DNA of 64,000 bases from contig JANQOK010000013.1 of the NCBI GenBank assembly GCA_028289645.1, positions 434,001-498,000 on the forward strand. The letters run 5' to 3'. The notes under the pieces are model-generated. The model was given only the letters and a program-made list of their open reading frames with translations, made no database searches and was not told the DNA's origin. Every line of letters starts with the position of its first letter. Positions within the stretch are counted from its first letter, which is position 1. Positions 1-9,260 of this stretch are shown piece after piece. Made by a program: the position numbers and the translations under genes. The DNA comes from Anderseniella sp. (GTDB lineage: Bacteria > Pseudomonadota > Alphaproteobacteria > Rhizobiales > Aestuariivirgaceae).

Positions 1-353
1 AGCGCAGTGCCGGCGTAGGCGCGTGCCAGGCCGCCTGTGCCCAGTTTGGTGCCGCCGAAGTAGCGCACAACAATGATGCCTACATCAACCAGGTCTGCCC
101 CGATCAGCACTTTAAGCGCCGGCATGCCGGAAGTGCCTGCCGGTTCGCCATCGTCTTTGGCACCTTCTTCAATGCGGTTGTCAGGCAGCATGCGGCGAAA
201 GGCGGTGACATGATGAGATGCCTTGCGGTGCACCTTGCGCAGAGTTGCAAGCCGGTCGTCGAATTCGGCCCATGGGACGAGGTGACCAATGAAGCGCGAG
301 CCTCTTTCCTCAAGCTCTGAAGTGGTCGACGCGCTGATTGTGTAATTGGGCAT
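1..353 (-). CDS. yigZ: YigZ/IMPACT (UPF0029) family protein, C-terminus cut by window edge
   Basis: Read on the minus strand from ATG at 353; an in-frame TAG directly precedes it, so this is the first possible start. The 117 visible residues carry the family core: DDGEPAGTSGMPAL at about residues 68-81 and RYFGGTKLGTGGL at about 97-109, which are the signature blocks of the YigZ/IMPACT N-terminal domain. YigZ proteins are small cytosolic proteins related to the translation regulator IMPACT; their bacterial role is poorly defined. The C-terminal part lies outside the window. Confidence 0.9.
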   Translation of the reverse strand, partial: MPNYTISASTTSELEERGSRFIGHLVPWAEFDDRLATLRKVHRKASHHVTAFRRMLPDNRIEEGAKDDGEPAGTSGMPALKVLIGADLVDVGIIVVRYFGGTKLGTGGLARAYAGTA

Positions 354-372
354 CTAGCAATAAAGACAGCAA

Positions 373-405
373 GAAGGCCTCCAGATCAACAAACTGGAGG
401 CCTTC
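373..405 (-). terminator. Rho-independent terminator of the Tyr/Arg-rich secreted protein gene
   Basis: A perfect 12-bp inverted repeat (GAAGGCCTCCAG and its complement) with a 9-nt loop lies 32 bp past the stop of the minus-strand gene at 437. T-rich sequence follows it on that strand. Confidence 0.7.
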
Positions 406-436
406 AACTGTTGTTTCTTTCCATCTGTTGGTCCGG

Positions 437-886
437 TTACCTTGGACGGCAGCCTTCATATCTCATGCAGCCGGCGTAGTTGCCGCCGCCATAGCCCCAA
501 CGACGGACACATGCGCGATGCACACGGCGGCAGGACCGGCCGCCGCGATAAGAGCGACGGTAGGACCGGCGGACGCGTGGCCGGTAGTAGTAGTCATTGT
601 AGTAGTAAGGGTAGCCGCCATAGTACCTGCCGTAATAATACGGATAACCGAATCCGAAGCCGATATATGGTCCGCCCCACCGGCGATGGCGCCAGCGTCG
701 CCTGTGCCGGCGCTTGCGCTTGTGAACCTTGGTCACCTTGGATGCTTCTCGTGCAATGTCGGGCGCTGCCGTGCTGGCCAACCCGCTGGCAGCAGGCGTG
801 GCCGAGGCGCCGCTTGCGCCCATGAAAAGAGCCCCGGCAGCCAATAACCCTGCACATGCAATAGACTTGATATTGAGTCCGTTCAT
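437..886 (-). CDS. Tyr/Arg/Gly-rich secreted protein of unknown function
   Basis: A 149-residue protein with a clear Sec signal peptide (cleavage probably after ASA near residue 29). A strongly basic stretch of Lys, Arg and His follows at about 56-70, then a Gly/Tyr-rich segment, then a four-cysteine tail. The last part (CMRYEGC) resembles tails common in small secreted proteins of rhizobia. I do not recognise a catalytic domain. The composition suggests a periplasmic or surface-exposed structural or nucleic-acid/polyanion-binding protein, but that is inference. It has its own terminator and appears monocistronic. Confidence 0.7.
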   Translation of the reverse strand: MNGLNIKSIACAGLLAAGALFMGASGASATPAASGLASTAAPDIAREASKVTKVHKRKRRHRRRWRHRRWGGPYIGFGFGYPYYYGRYYGGYPYYYNDYYYRPRVRRSYRRSYRGGRSCRRVHRACVRRWGYGGGNYAGCMRYEGCRPR

Positions 887-949
887 GTCGTTTCCTTTCG
901 AGCTCGCCCCTCGATGCAGGAAAGTTAGCGCCTTACTTATGGCGATGTT

Positions 950-993
950 TTGACAAAAATCAAAAAGGCTCCCCGTGCATGGCAGGGGAGCCT
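950..993 (-). terminator. Rho-independent terminator downstream of grxD
   Basis: A 9-bp perfect stem (AGGCTCCCC / GGGGAGCCT) with a 10-nt loop begins 36 bp after the grxD stop. On the minus strand it runs directly into two T-runs (TTTTTGATTTTTG). It marks the end of the purL-bolA-grxD transcription unit. Confidence 0.85.
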
Positions 994-1029
994 CAAATGC
1001 AGGACAGCGGCAGGAAAACTGCCGATAGG

Positions 1030-1389
1030 TCAGGCGTTTGCGTTGGCTTCCTTAACCTCAATACCGCTGCTGGCGAAGGTGTCCTTCAATTCGCCGTTCT
1101 GGAACATCTCGGTGACGATGTCACAACCGCCGACAAACTCGCCCTTTACATACAGCTGCGGGATGGTTGGCCAGTCGGAAAACTCCTTGATGCCGTTGCG
1201 CAGGTCATCCGACTGCAGCACGTTGACACCCGCATAAGGCACGCCGAGATAGTCCAGCATCTGAACGACCCGGCCAGAAAACCCGCATTGTGGCTGATCG
1301 GGAGTGCCCTTCATGAACAATACGACGTCGTTGGTCTTGACGGCGTTGCCGATCCAGTCGTTGATTGGGTTGGTCATCTTGGTCTCCAT
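1030..1389 (-). CDS. grxD: Monothiol glutaredoxin, Grx4/GrxD type
   Basis: 119 residues with the CGFS active-site motif at 35-38, the TIP loop (WPTIPQLYV, about 72-80) and the GG-C-D glutathione-binding turn near 88. These define the class II monothiol glutaredoxins, which carry a glutathione-ligated [2Fe-2S] cluster and act in iron-sulfur trafficking together with BolA proteins. The BolA gene lies just upstream on the same strand, fitting a Grx-BolA partnership. A second possible start (MTNP, four codons in) would give an equally complete protein. Confidence 0.96.
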   Translation of the reverse strand: METKMTNPINDWIGNAVKTNDVVLFMKGTPDQPQCGFSGRVVQMLDYLGVPYAGVNVLQSDDLRNGIKEFSDWPTIPQLYVKGEFVGGCDIVTEMFQNGELKDTFASSGIEVKEANANA

Positions 1390-1496
1390 GGTTCCGGCGC
1401 ACAGTTACCGGGTGATTGTGTTGCTTTCTGTCTTACACGTCCCGCCTGTCGGTTACCAGAGCCTGCAGGCACGCGGGAAACTAGTCTGTGTCAGTC

Positions 1497-1730
1497 TCAG
1501 TCCGGCGCGCTGGTGGTCAGTGCCAGGGCATGCAGTTCGCCGCCCATCTTTCCCTTGAGTGCGGAGTAGACCATCTGGTGCTGGCGCACCTTGGGCTTGC
1601 CGCGAAACGCTTCCGACACGATGGTCGCAGCCCAGTGGTCGTTGTCTCCTGCCAGATCGGTGAGCTCTATCTCGGCGTCCGGAATGGCTTCCTTGATCAT
1701 GGCAGTGATTTCTTCAGCGGGCATTGGCAT
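1497..1730 (-). CDS. bolA: BolA/IbaG family protein
   Basis: 77 residues with the BolA signature: a short N-terminal helix, then the conserved segment from HQMVYSAL to MGGELHALAL near the C-terminus (about 52-70). BolA proteins bind monothiol glutaredoxins through a shared [2Fe-2S] cluster; the nearby grxD supports that role. The length and the IbaG-like N-terminus suggest the IbaG/YrbA subgroup rather than stationary-phase BolA itself. The gene starts 10 bp after purL ends and is probably co-transcribed with it. Confidence 0.93.
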   Translation of the reverse strand: MPMPAEEITAMIKEAIPDAEIELTDLAGDNDHWAATIVSEAFRGKPKVRQHQMVYSALKGKMGGELHALALTTSAPD

Positions 1731-1740
1731 GTGATGTCCT

Positions 1741-3972
1741 TTAAGCGACTTCCGTTGCGGTGCTCATATAGTCCGGGAACCAGCCTTCATGGGCAGCGCG
1801 CAACTTGTTGAGGGATATGGAGGCTTCTCCCATTACAATCAAGCCTGAGCCGGTGACCGTACCGATTCGCGAGGCGGAAATGCCGGCATCTTCCGCCGCG
1901 CCGAGCAGGCCGTGTGCGTCCATGGGCTTGCAGGTCAGCACGTAACGTGCCTGGTCTTCGCCAAACAGCGCCGCGTGGACTTCCACATCACGCGGCAGCT
2001 CGATCTTGCAGCCGGTGCCGGACGCCAGCGCCATGTCGGCCAGTGCCGCGATCAGTCCGCCGTCGGATATGTCATGCACTGCCGTGGCACGGCCCTTGCG
2101 GACTTTCATGCGCACGAAATCGCCGTTGGTCTTTTCCTGCTCCAGGTCGACCGGTGGCGGTGTGCCTTCCTCGCGGCCCAATACCTCGCGCAAATACATG
2201 GACTGGCCAAGATGGGTGCCATGACCGCCGATCAGGATGATCGCATCGCCCTCGTTCTTGAATGCCAGTGTCGCCATCTGTGCCACGTCCGGCAACAGGC
2301 CGACGCCACCTATGGCAGGGGTCGGCAATATGCCTTTGCCGTGGGTTTCATTGTAGAGCGACACATTGCCGGACACGACAGGAAAACTCAGCACGTTGCA
2401 TGCCTCGCCAATGCCTTGCACGGCCTTGACGAACGTTCCCATGATTTCCGGCTTTTCCGGATTGCCGAAGTTCAGATTGTCGGTGATGGCGATGGGGTCA
2501 GCACCAACGGCAGTCAGGTTCCGCCAGACCTCGGCAACAGCCTGCTTGCCGCCCTCGAACGGGTCAGCTTCAACATAGCGGGGCGTAACGTCGGTGCAGA
2601 TGGCAATCGCCTTGCCATTGTCGGCGACGCGAACAACTGCCGCATCGCCACCTGGGATCTGGGCCGAGTTGGACTGGATCAGGTGGTCATACTGTTCCCA
2701 TACCCAGCGCCGTGACGCCATGTCCGGAGATCCCATCAGTTTGATCACCGCATCCTCCAGATCGTTCGGGGCAGGGACGTCATCCTGGGCCAGGGCAGCC
2801 GGTGTTGCAGGCTCTGTCCACGGCCGGTCATATTCAGGCGCCTCATCACCCAGTTCCCGGATCGGCAGGTTGGCAACCTCTTCATCGTTCCACAGGCAGC
2901 GGAAGCGCAGGTCATCGGTGGTTGTGCCGACAATGGCAAAGTCCAGGCCCCATTTGTGGAAAATGGCCTCGGCTTCCTTTTCCTGTTCCGGGCGCAGCAC
3001 CATGAGCATGCGTTCCTGGCTCTCCGACAACATCATCTCGTAAGGCGTCATGCCGTCTTCGCGGCATGGAACCGCGTCGAGGTTCAACTCCACGCCCAGG
3101 CCACCCTTGGCGCCCATCTCAACGGCGGAGCAGGTCAGGCCGGCAGCGCCCATATCCTGAATGGCGATGACCGCACCGGAGGCCATCAGTTCCATGCAGG
3201 CTTCAAGCAGGCATTTTTCCGTGAACGGGTCGCCAACCTGCACCGTCGGGCGCTTCTCCTCGATCGAATCATCGAACTCGGCCGACGCCATTGTGGCGCC
3301 GTGAATGCCGTCGCGGCCGGTCTTTGCGCCCAGATAGACCACCGGCAGGCCTACGCCCTTGGCCTCGGAGTAAAAGATCTTGTCCGCGTCAGCCAGCCCG
3401 ACAGCCATTGCATTGACCAGGATGTTGCCGTTGTAACGATTGTGGAAGTTCACTTCACCACCGACAGTCGGCACGCCGAAGGAATTGCCGTAGCCGCCGA
3501 TGCCGGCAACAACACCGGACACCAGATGCCGGGTCTTGGGATGGTCGGGATCGCCGAACCGCAAAGCGTTCAGCGCGGCGATCGGACGGGCGCCCATGGT
3601 GAACACGTCGCGCAGGATACCGCCGACGCCGGTGCCGGCTCCCTGGTAAGGCTCAATAAATGACGGGTGGTTGTGACTTTCCATCTTGAACACGATGGCC
3701 TGGCCGTCGCCGATGTCGATAACGCCGGCATTTTCACCGGGGCCCTGTATGACACGATCTCCGGTGGTCGGCAGTGTCTTCAGCCATTTCTTCGATGACT
3801 TATAGGAACAGTGTTCATTCCACATGGCTGACACAATACCCAGTTCAGTGAGTGTCGGCGTGCGGCCAATGAGGTTTTCGAACCGCTCATACTCGTCAGG
3901 CTTCAGTCCGTGCTGGGCGACAAGTTCTTCGGTGATGGCGACATTGTTGAGATAGGCTGGTTTGGCAGTCAT
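1741..3972 (-). CDS. purL: Phosphoribosylformylglycinamidine synthase, PurL subunit
   Basis: 743 residues, the normal length of the small PurL found where PurS and PurQ are separate proteins. It carries the [10 protein letters not shown] block (His54 region), the nucleotide-binding stretch KMESHNHPS near 98, and the GGDAAVVRV and [10 protein letters not shown] segments of the second half. It converts FGAR to FGAM with ATP and ammonia supplied by PurQ, in purine synthesis. purQ and purS are in the same window at 9.3-10.7 kb, so the enzyme's genes are split over two transcription units. purL leads a run with bolA and grxD. Confidence 0.98.
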   Translation of the reverse strand: MTAKPAYLNNVAITEELVAQHGLKPDEYERFENLIGRTPTLTELGIVSAMWNEHCSYKSSKKWLKTLPTTGDRVIQGPGENAGVIDIGDGQAIVFKMESHNHPSFIEPYQGAGTGVGGILRDVFTMGARPIAALNALRFGDPDHPKTRHLVSGVVAGIGGYGNSFGVPTVGGEVNFHNRYNGNILVNAMAVGLADADKIFYSEAKGVGLPVVYLGAKTGRDGIHGATMASAEFDDSIEEKRPTVQVGDPFTEKCLLEACMELMASGAVIAIQDMGAAGLTCSAVEMGAKGGLGVELNLDAVPCREDGMTPYEMMLSESQERMLMVLRPEQEKEAEAIFHKWGLDFAIVGTTTDDLRFRCLWNDEEVANLPIRELGDEAPEYDRPWTEPATPAALAQDDVPAPNDLEDAVIKLMGSPDMASRRWVWEQYDHLIQSNSAQIPGGDAAVVRVADNGKAIAICTDVTPRYVEADPFEGGKQAVAEVWRNLTAVGADPIAITDNLNFGNPEKPEIMGTFVKAVQGIGEACNVLSFPVVSGNVSLYNETHGKGILPTPAIGGVGLLPDVAQMATLAFKNEGDAIILIGGHGTHLGQSMYLREVLGREEGTPPPVDLEQEKTNGDFVRMKVRKGRATAVHDISDGGLIAALADMALASGTGCKIELPRDVEVHAALFGEDQARYVLTCKPMDAHGLLGAAEDAGISASRIGTVTGSGLIVMGEASISLNKLRAAHEGWFPDYMSTATEVA

Positions 3973-4168
3973 GCGCGAGCGTGCTCGTTTTCTTGAGGGC
4001 CGTCAGAAAGATGTCTTTTAGCGCAAGGACGCCACGGGATACATGGCAAACTGTAAGTTTTGGACAGTGTGTCGCGGCAGCCGCATTAGCTCACGAAGAG
4101 TTTGGTTGTTAGCGGTGTCGGCCCGTTGCACGGTTGCAGAGTTTCTCAGTCAACCGGAGGCCTAGTCC

Positions 4169-4753
4169 ATGAGCAACAGGCAAAAACAGACGCGGCGGAC
4201 ATTCCTTGCAGGATCGGCTGCCATTACGGCTGCCGGGATGGGCGGTGCGTCCATCCGTGATGCGCACGCCGCAGCCGGCAAACCTGCGCCGGAATGGGAC
4301 CTGTCCGGGTGGCTGAACGGTGACGGCGGCAGTGTTGCGGGCAACAGGGGCAAGGTGATTGTCATCGACTTTTTCCAGCTGTGGTGTCCTGGCTGCAACA
4401 AGTTTTCCGGACCGCTGATGAAGCACTGGCAACAGGTGTTTGCCGATGAGATCAAGTCCGGTAACCTGCAGATGGTGAAGATCCACACGGTGTTCGAAGG
4501 ACACAAGTACCAGAACAACGATCGCCTGAAGGCTTATATCAAGGAGAAGCAGATCAGCCTGCCGGTCGGACTGGACCGCCACAAGGACGGCAGCCACCTT
4601 CCGGAAACCATGCTTGCCTACAACACCCGCGGCACACCGGAGACTGCGGTTATCGACAAGGACGGCGTGATCCGCTTCCAGCAGTTCGGTTTCTTTGAAT
4701 ACGAGAAGGTCCAGGCGATGATCGGTGAACTGCTCGCACAGGCAAAGGTCTAA
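4169..4753 (+). CDS. Tat-exported TlpA-like thioredoxin-fold protein
   Basis: 194 residues. The N-terminus has a twin-arginine signal (RRTFLAG at 9-15, followed by an Ala-rich stretch and AHA|A cleavage near 35). The thioredoxin fold follows, with a CPGC redox motif at Cys73-Cys76 (LWCPGC), and a RGTPETAVIDKDG segment corresponding to the cis-Pro loop and its neighbour. The likely role is periplasmic thiol-disulfide exchange. Tat export suggests it folds or gains its partner before export. The gene is monocistronic and is followed by a strong terminator. Confidence 0.85.
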   Translation: MSNRQKQTRRTFLAGSAAITAAGMGGASIRDAHAAAGKPAPEWDLSGWLNGDGGSVAGNRGKVIVIDFFQLWCPGCNKFSGPLMKHWQQVFADEIKSGNLQMVKIHTVFEGHKYQNNDRLKAYIKEKQISLPVGLDRHKDGSHLPETMLAYNTRGTPETAVIDKDGVIRFQQFGFFEYEKVQAMIGELLAQAKV

Positions 4754-4788
4754 GAAGGGCATTCTGGTATCAACGGTACGCGAAATGC

Positions 4789-4830
4789 AGAGCGCGCAAG
4801 ACAACCGACTGTCTTGCGCGCTCTCTCCTT
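4789..4830 (+). terminator. Strong hairpin terminator, possibly shared by the converging genes
   Basis: A perfect 15-bp inverted repeat (AGAGCGCGCAAGACA and its complement at 4810-4824) with a 6-nt loop, followed by CTCCTTT. It lies between the ends of two converging genes (4753 on the plus strand, 4894 on the minus strand). Confidence 0.8.
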
Positions 4831-4893
4831 TGCCGGAAGGGCTTCCCTTGCGCGGTGAGGCACAACGAGCACTTCAAGCGGCAACAGTGCTGC

Positions 4894-6429
4894 CTAGCGG
4901 CTCAAATGCAGCTTGCGCAGTTCGTCTGCAATCTGCTGAAAACTGGCCACCAGTGCGGCATTTGTCGGCGGATCAAAATACTTCTCCGGGCTGGTTGCGC
5001 AGTTCTTGATCAGCGAGCGCTGGGTCGCGCTGGGCACGTTGTAGGCAAAGGAATAGACGACGATCTCCTTCGCCTTTACGTTGTCACATGCCTGCTGGAG
5101 AAGCGTGTTCTGTGCGGCAATGGCCGTATAAGCATTGCTCGACCCGAGCCGGGCCTCGGCCAGGTGGCCGTATGCCGTGTAGGTGGACATATTGTGATTG
5201 GTCTCGGTGTCGAATGTGTTCTCACCGTCAGTCAGCAGCACCATTGCCTTCGTGATCTTGTCGTTGGAGTAAGGGACGCCTTCTGTAAACGGGGCGCCGG
5301 GCGACAATACCCGCAAGCCCCAGCCGACACCCTCAGCAACGTGTGTGTAACCCCCGGCAGTCATGTTTTGCAGAGTGTTCAGCACAGGCTGCTTCACATT
5401 GTTAAGGGCCATGATTGGCTGGATGTTGCACCCCCGGTCCGGTCCGCGTGACGTGCTGTTGACGGATGAGTTCTGGTATTTGCGCTGGTGGCGCTGGCGG
5501 TTGTCGAGACTGTTGGTCCTGCTGTCCGCCAGATAGCTGTTGTCATAGCGGTACGTAATGCCGCCTACATTAAAGCTGGCGTCGGATCTGTTGCTGCCAG
5601 GTTCGTCCGGCGCAAATGCGGGAGGAAACAGGGTTGCGCCGTTGCCGGTGTCTGGCGGTGTGTCGTCAACAGACAGTGTGCCGACACGGGATTCAACACA
5701 ACCGGTCCATGACCGGTTGGATACTTCGGTCCAGGCCCTCCAGTTGTGCCAGCTGTTGGACTTGAAATTGGCCTTTGAATATGGGTTGAGACCTGCCTTG
5801 TCGATCCAGTCTTCGCCCGACTTGTCGGCGCCGACGTTCACAAACTGCGAAAACGGGACCACGGCGATCTTCAGCGTGTCGGCTGTCTCGCGCGGACCGA
5901 ACAGGATATTGACGAAATCCCTGGCAGCAATCTTCAGCGTGGACAGGCGGCTCTGGTTGCCCATAGAGCCGGTGTTGTCAAACACCAAAGCCACCTCCAG
6001 GCCGGTGGCATCCTTGGACACCTGGGACGTCGCTGTTACGGTTGTCTTGTCAAACCCGGCCACTGCGGTGAGGTAATTCTTCACTTTAACCTGACCGTTG
6101 ACCTGCAATCTCCCGTCGGCTTCGACGCTCAGTGTCATGCTTGGCTGTTCGGTGTCCGGCGACGCGGCGTAGTTTGACTTGAAATAGTCGTTGGCAATGC
6201 GCTCCAGTTCACCGTGCGTGCGATTGGATTCCCGTCCGGCGGCAAGGGCTGCGGCATCGGTGGCGGCCTGCAGGCGCGCCTGTGCGGCTACTGAGTTGCC
6301 GTAGTCCACCGCGACACCGGCAGCCATGACCAGTGGTACAGAAGCAACGGCAAGTACGATTGCTGCTGCGCCGGACTGGTTACTGACAAACCTTTTTAGC
6401 GGCAAAACTGGTTTACGCGACTGTTTCAT
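4894..6429 (-). CDS. TadG-like pilus-assembly protein with von Willebrand factor A domain
   Basis: 511 residues. The N-terminus (about 14-45) is a TadE/TadG-type hydrophobic segment (NQSGAAAIVLAVASVPLV) that anchors the protein; residues 50-70 continue with the QAATDAAALAAG motif typical of TadG. A vWA domain begins near 145 with a MIDAS-like DNTGSM at 151-156 and contains a large insert before the later VLLTDGENT segment. TadG-like proteins belong to Flp/Tad pilus systems. No other tad gene is in the window, so this is an orphan copy whose function may differ from pilus assembly. Confidence 0.85.
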   Translation of the reverse strand: MKQSRKPVLPLKRFVSNQSGAAAIVLAVASVPLVMAAGVAVDYGNSVAAQARLQAATDAAALAAGRESNRTHGELERIANDYFKSNYAASPDTEQPSMTLSVEADGRLQVNGQVKVKNYLTAVAGFDKTTVTATSQVSKDATGLEVALVFDNTGSMGNQSRLSTLKIAARDFVNILFGPRETADTLKIAVVPFSQFVNVGADKSGEDWIDKAGLNPYSKANFKSNSWHNWRAWTEVSNRSWTGCVESRVGTLSVDDTPPDTGNGATLFPPAFAPDEPGSNRSDASFNVGGITYRYDNSYLADSRTNSLDNRQRHQRKYQNSSVNSTSRGPDRGCNIQPIMALNNVKQPVLNTLQNMTAGGYTHVAEGVGWGLRVLSPGAPFTEGVPYSNDKITKAMVLLTDGENTFDTETNHNMSTYTAYGHLAEARLGSSNAYTAIAAQNTLLQQACDNVKAKEIVVYSFAYNVPSATQRSLIKNCATSPEKYFDPPTNAALVASFQQIADELRKLHLSR

Positions 6430-6690
6430 CTACCTGTCACTCCTTCAGGCGAATGCTGAGCCTCGGAACCGGTGTGGGAGGGTCGTGTATTGTGGATCAC
6501 CGGTCCATTGGTTAACGCTTTATAGTAGCAGCGCAAAGGCACCAACCGGACATAAACCGCGCCGGATAACTAAGCCGGTCTGAACCATCAAGTTCAAATT
6601 TTCGGAATTAGAATGCTAGTTTAACTTATTGAAAAATTGAATTAAAATTGGACAATTCGTAATTCTAGTGGCGCTGGTGACCTGCAACGT
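6430..6690. other. Intergenic region with an AT-rich core
   Basis: 261 bp between the start of the TadG-like gene and the end of the MocR gene, both minus strand. Positions 6590-6670 are markedly AT-rich compared with the surroundings, with runs of A and T on both strands. It probably holds the TadG-like promoter. I found no convincing open frame, hairpin terminator or operator. Confidence 0.4.
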
Positions 6691-8121
6691 TCAAGCGTAG
6701 CTGTCGTAGCCGGACGGGCCGGCGTTCAGCAGCCGGCGCAGGCGGACAAGCGCATCGCGCAGGACGGCATGAGACTGTATGGTTGAAAATGCGATACGGG
6801 TCCTGTGCAGGCTGGCCTGGTCCTGTGAAAACTGGAATTCGTCATCGCCGTCCACCAACAGGCCGATATCGCGGGCCGCCGACACGAACAGACTGGCGCG
6901 CCACGGTTCCGGGAGTTTGAGCCAGATGAACGGGCTGTTGTCATGTGACCGGTAATCATGGCCGGCCAGGACCTCGTGCACAATGCCAAGCCGGGAGCGA
7001 TTTTCCCGCAGGACGGCACGTGCAATGGTGTTGGCCTCGCCGCCGCGGACAATGCGGGCGGCCGTTTCGGCCAGCATGAACGGCATGCCACCGGTCAGCA
7101 TCTTGTGCGCCACCGGCAACGATCGGACATAGGCAGGCGGACACGAAACCCAGGCAGACCTTATGCCGGCCGCCACCGCCTTGGACAGGCCGCCCATGTG
7201 GAAGGTGATGTCCGGCGCCAGGGCGGCAATGGGAGCAGGGGCCTCGTCCACGCAAGCGCCGTAGATATTGTCTTCTATGATCCACACGCCGTGCTTGCGC
7301 GCAATCGTGGCCAGATGCTCGCGGGTGGCGGCCGGCATGATGGCCGTGCTTGGGTTCTGGATGGTGGGAATGACGACGACCACCTTGGGATGCTGGTTGG
7401 CGCACAGATGGTCGAAGGCTTCGACATCTATGCCGTCCGCGGTCATCGGGACCGAAACCGGACGGCGCCCGATCAGGTTTGCAGCCCGCGCCAGCGAGGC
7501 ATAGGTCACCGCTTCAAATGCGACCCTGTCGCCAGGGGCGGTGAGCGTTGCAATGGCTGCCATCATGCCGGCATGAACACCCAGGGTCGGTACGATGGTT
7601 GCCACGTCCGCCTGCCATCCGCCGGTGGACAGCCAGGCCTGTCCGGCCTGTTGCCATTCAGGTTTCAGTGACCGGATGTAGTCTGTCGTCTTGTCGGGAT
7701 AGTCGGCCATGATCGCAGCCACGTGCCGGGTGATGACACTGGACTGGCCGACCTCCGGCGCACTGGTGGAGTCGAGCCGCAACTTGCCCGGCGCAGGGTG
7801 GATGCCGTCCGGCACCGGGTCTTCTTCTGCCTGCGCAAAGCCGGGAGTTGGTACCGAAGTTTCAGACAGAGGCGGTTCACTGGACCGGACATAGGTGCCG
7901 CGACCGACTTCTCCTGTCACCAGTCCGCGCTGACGTGCCAGGGCATAGGCGCGCCCGATCGTGCCAATTGTCACGCCAATATCAAACGCAAGATTGCGCT
8001 GCGGGGGCAGTTTCTCGCCTGGTTTCAGTTTTCCATTGTCGATGTCATGGGCCATTGCATCGGCAATTTCGATGTATATCGGCGCACCGGTTCTCTGGAT
8101 CTCAGGAAGCCAATTTGTCAT
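6691..8121 (-). CDS. MocR-type regulator: GntR winged helix fused to class I aminotransferase domain
   Basis: 476 residues from the ATG at 8121 (MTNWLPE); a longer reading from 8166 adds an implausible leader. Residues about 10-75 form a GntR winged helix (IYIEIADAMAHDI ... PGEKLPPQRNLA ... GRGTYV). The rest is a fold-type I PLP domain with a candidate PLP lysine in HMGGLSKAVAAG and the NPSTAIMP and EDNIYG blocks. MocR proteins (for example PdxR, GabR) sense amino-acid or vitamin B6-related ligands. The gene is divergent from a DUF1127 gene; the target is not evident. Confidence 0.93.
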   Translation of the reverse strand: MTNWLPEIQRTGAPIYIEIADAMAHDIDNGKLKPGEKLPPQRNLAFDIGVTIGTIGRAYALARQRGLVTGEVGRGTYVRSSEPPLSETSVPTPGFAQAEEDPVPDGIHPAPGKLRLDSTSAPEVGQSSVITRHVAAIMADYPDKTTDYIRSLKPEWQQAGQAWLSTGGWQADVATIVPTLGVHAGMMAAIATLTAPGDRVAFEAVTYASLARAANLIGRRPVSVPMTADGIDVEAFDHLCANQHPKVVVVIPTIQNPSTAIMPAATREHLATIARKHGVWIIEDNIYGACVDEAPAPIAALAPDITFHMGGLSKAVAAGIRSAWVSCPPAYVRSLPVAHKMLTGGMPFMLAETAARIVRGGEANTIARAVLRENRSRLGIVHEVLAGHDYRSHDNSPFIWLKLPEPWRASLFVSAARDIGLLVDGDDEFQFSQDQASLHRTRIAFSTIQSHAVLRDALVRLRRLLNAGPSGYDSYA

Positions 8122-8224
8122 GGTGACAATAAATACATTGAAACCACCAAAAATGCAATGCATCAATTGCCTCGGTCGATTTGGCCGTACAGAATACTAA
8201 TCCAAGCCTGAAAGGAGGCATATC

Positions 8225-8467
8225 ATGGGTGCAATTGATACAATTTTGAATTCGATGCGGGGACAACACCTCAATCAGACACGTCCGGCACCTGTGAAAG
8301 CGCTTCCCGCATGGCTGCTCGCCTGGCGCTGGTATTGCCGGTATGTCGATTTCCACCGTTCGCGCCGGCAGTTGCGCGATCTTTCAGACCACGAACTGGC
8401 CGACATTGGCATTAGCCGGGAACAGGCCTCGGCGGAAGCTGACCGCTGGCCCAAACTAAGGGTGTAG
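8225..8467 (+). CDS. DUF1127 small Arg-rich protein
   Basis: 80 residues ending in the DUF1127 signature (RRQLRDLSDHELADIGISR, about 47-65). DUF1127 proteins are small RNA-binding or regulatory peptides common in alphaproteobacteria; some bind RNA and tune phosphate, carbon or sRNA metabolism. The start is set by a near-perfect Shine-Dalgarno (AAAGGAGG at 8211-8218) 6 nt before the ATG, which implies high translation. The gene is followed by a hairpin terminator. Confidence 0.9.
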   Translation: MGAIDTILNSMRGQHLNQTRPAPVKALPAWLLAWRWYCRYVDFHRSRRQLRDLSDHELADIGISREQASAEADRWPKLRV

Positions 8468-8545
8468 TTGCCCTGTCTCGCTTGCCGGACCATTCAGTGC
8501 TTCACCCTTCTGCAGGTCCGGTTCCCTGAGGGCCTTTGGCCCGAC

Positions 8546-8583
8546 GCTCCGGTCAGGTTATTTACCTGGCCGGAGCTTTGGTT
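8546..8583 (+). terminator. Terminator after the DUF1127 gene
   Basis: A 13-bp stem (GCTCCGGTCAGGT with ACCTGGCCGGAGC, one G-T wobble) with a 5-nt loop, followed by TTTGGTTTTG. It overlaps the 3' end of the converging membrane-protein gene. Confidence 0.75.
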
Positions 8584-9236
8584 TTGCCATGCTGCAGCCT
8601 GGCGACAAACACCAGTGCGGCACATAAGCCCGCAAGAAGACCGAGAATGAGGATCATGTTGACTGCAACCACCTTCGCGCCCAACAGGTTCACATCCAGA
8701 ATCGGATAGACAAATGCGCCAGTGGTCAGGCCGGCCAGCATGACAAGACCGAGGTAGAGGACCGGCCACGCCATCCATGCGGGGATGCAGGAATAGCTGA
8801 GCGCCGTTTTCTCGGGCAGGCGCCACCACCATAGCAGGTACCAGGCCGGTGCCAGATAATGCAGCACGATGTCGGTCATCAGCATTGGCAGATTCATCTC
8901 AACGTGTCCGCGCAGGGCTGTGATGTAAACGATGGCGACCAGCGCAATGTGGGCAGCCAGCGCCGTGCGTACACCGGTCCGGCGAAACAACCTGATCATC
9001 CGGTTGGATGCTTGTGACAGGCACGACCAGTATGCTGCTACCAGTGTCAGGTTGGTGAGGACGGTGAAAAACATCAGCATGCCCAGTGCGGAGCTCAACG
9101 GCCCCATGCCCATCTGCCGGAACAGGGGCTGGAAAAAGACATACTGGCCGGCTATGCCTGCCAGGCCGAGCGTCAGTCCGCACCAGGCAAGCGTGCGGGC
9201 GGAAAACGCATGTGATGAGCTGGGCATGGAGTGCAT
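8562..9236 (-). CDS. Pr6Pr family six-helix membrane protein
   Basis: 224 residues with six strongly hydrophobic segments and the family-like block DIVLHYLAPAWYLLWWW near 120-135, as in bacterial Pr6Pr (FAR-17a/AIG1-like) proteins. In eukaryotes the related AIG1/ADTRP proteins are serine/threonine hydrolases of lipids; the bacterial function is unknown. The gene starts 24 bp downstream of purQ and is probably the last gene of the purC-purS-X-purQ unit. Confidence 0.75.
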   Translation of the reverse strand: MHSMPSSSHAFSARTLAWCGLTLGLAGIAGQYVFFQPLFRQMGMGPLSSALGMLMFFTVLTNLTLVAAYWSCLSQASNRMIRLFRRTGVRTALAAHIALVAIVYITALRGHVEMNLPMLMTDIVLHYLAPAWYLLWWWRLPEKTALSYSCIPAWMAWPVLYLGLVMLAGLTTGAFVYPILDVNLLGAKVVAVNMILILGLLAGLCAALVFVARLQHGKTKAPAR

Positions 9237-9260
9237 TGCGCACCCTGAGTGTGGTGTTTT

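Noticed and set aside
1912-2715. 267-codon plus-strand open frame within purL
   Set aside because: Antisense to well-conserved purL codons; composition is that of a high-GC shadow frame.
3973-4168. Possible purine-responsive riboswitch or leader upstream of purL
   Set aside because: No purine-riboswitch-like three-way junction or terminator/antiterminator pair was seen; this class is rare in alphaproteobacteria.
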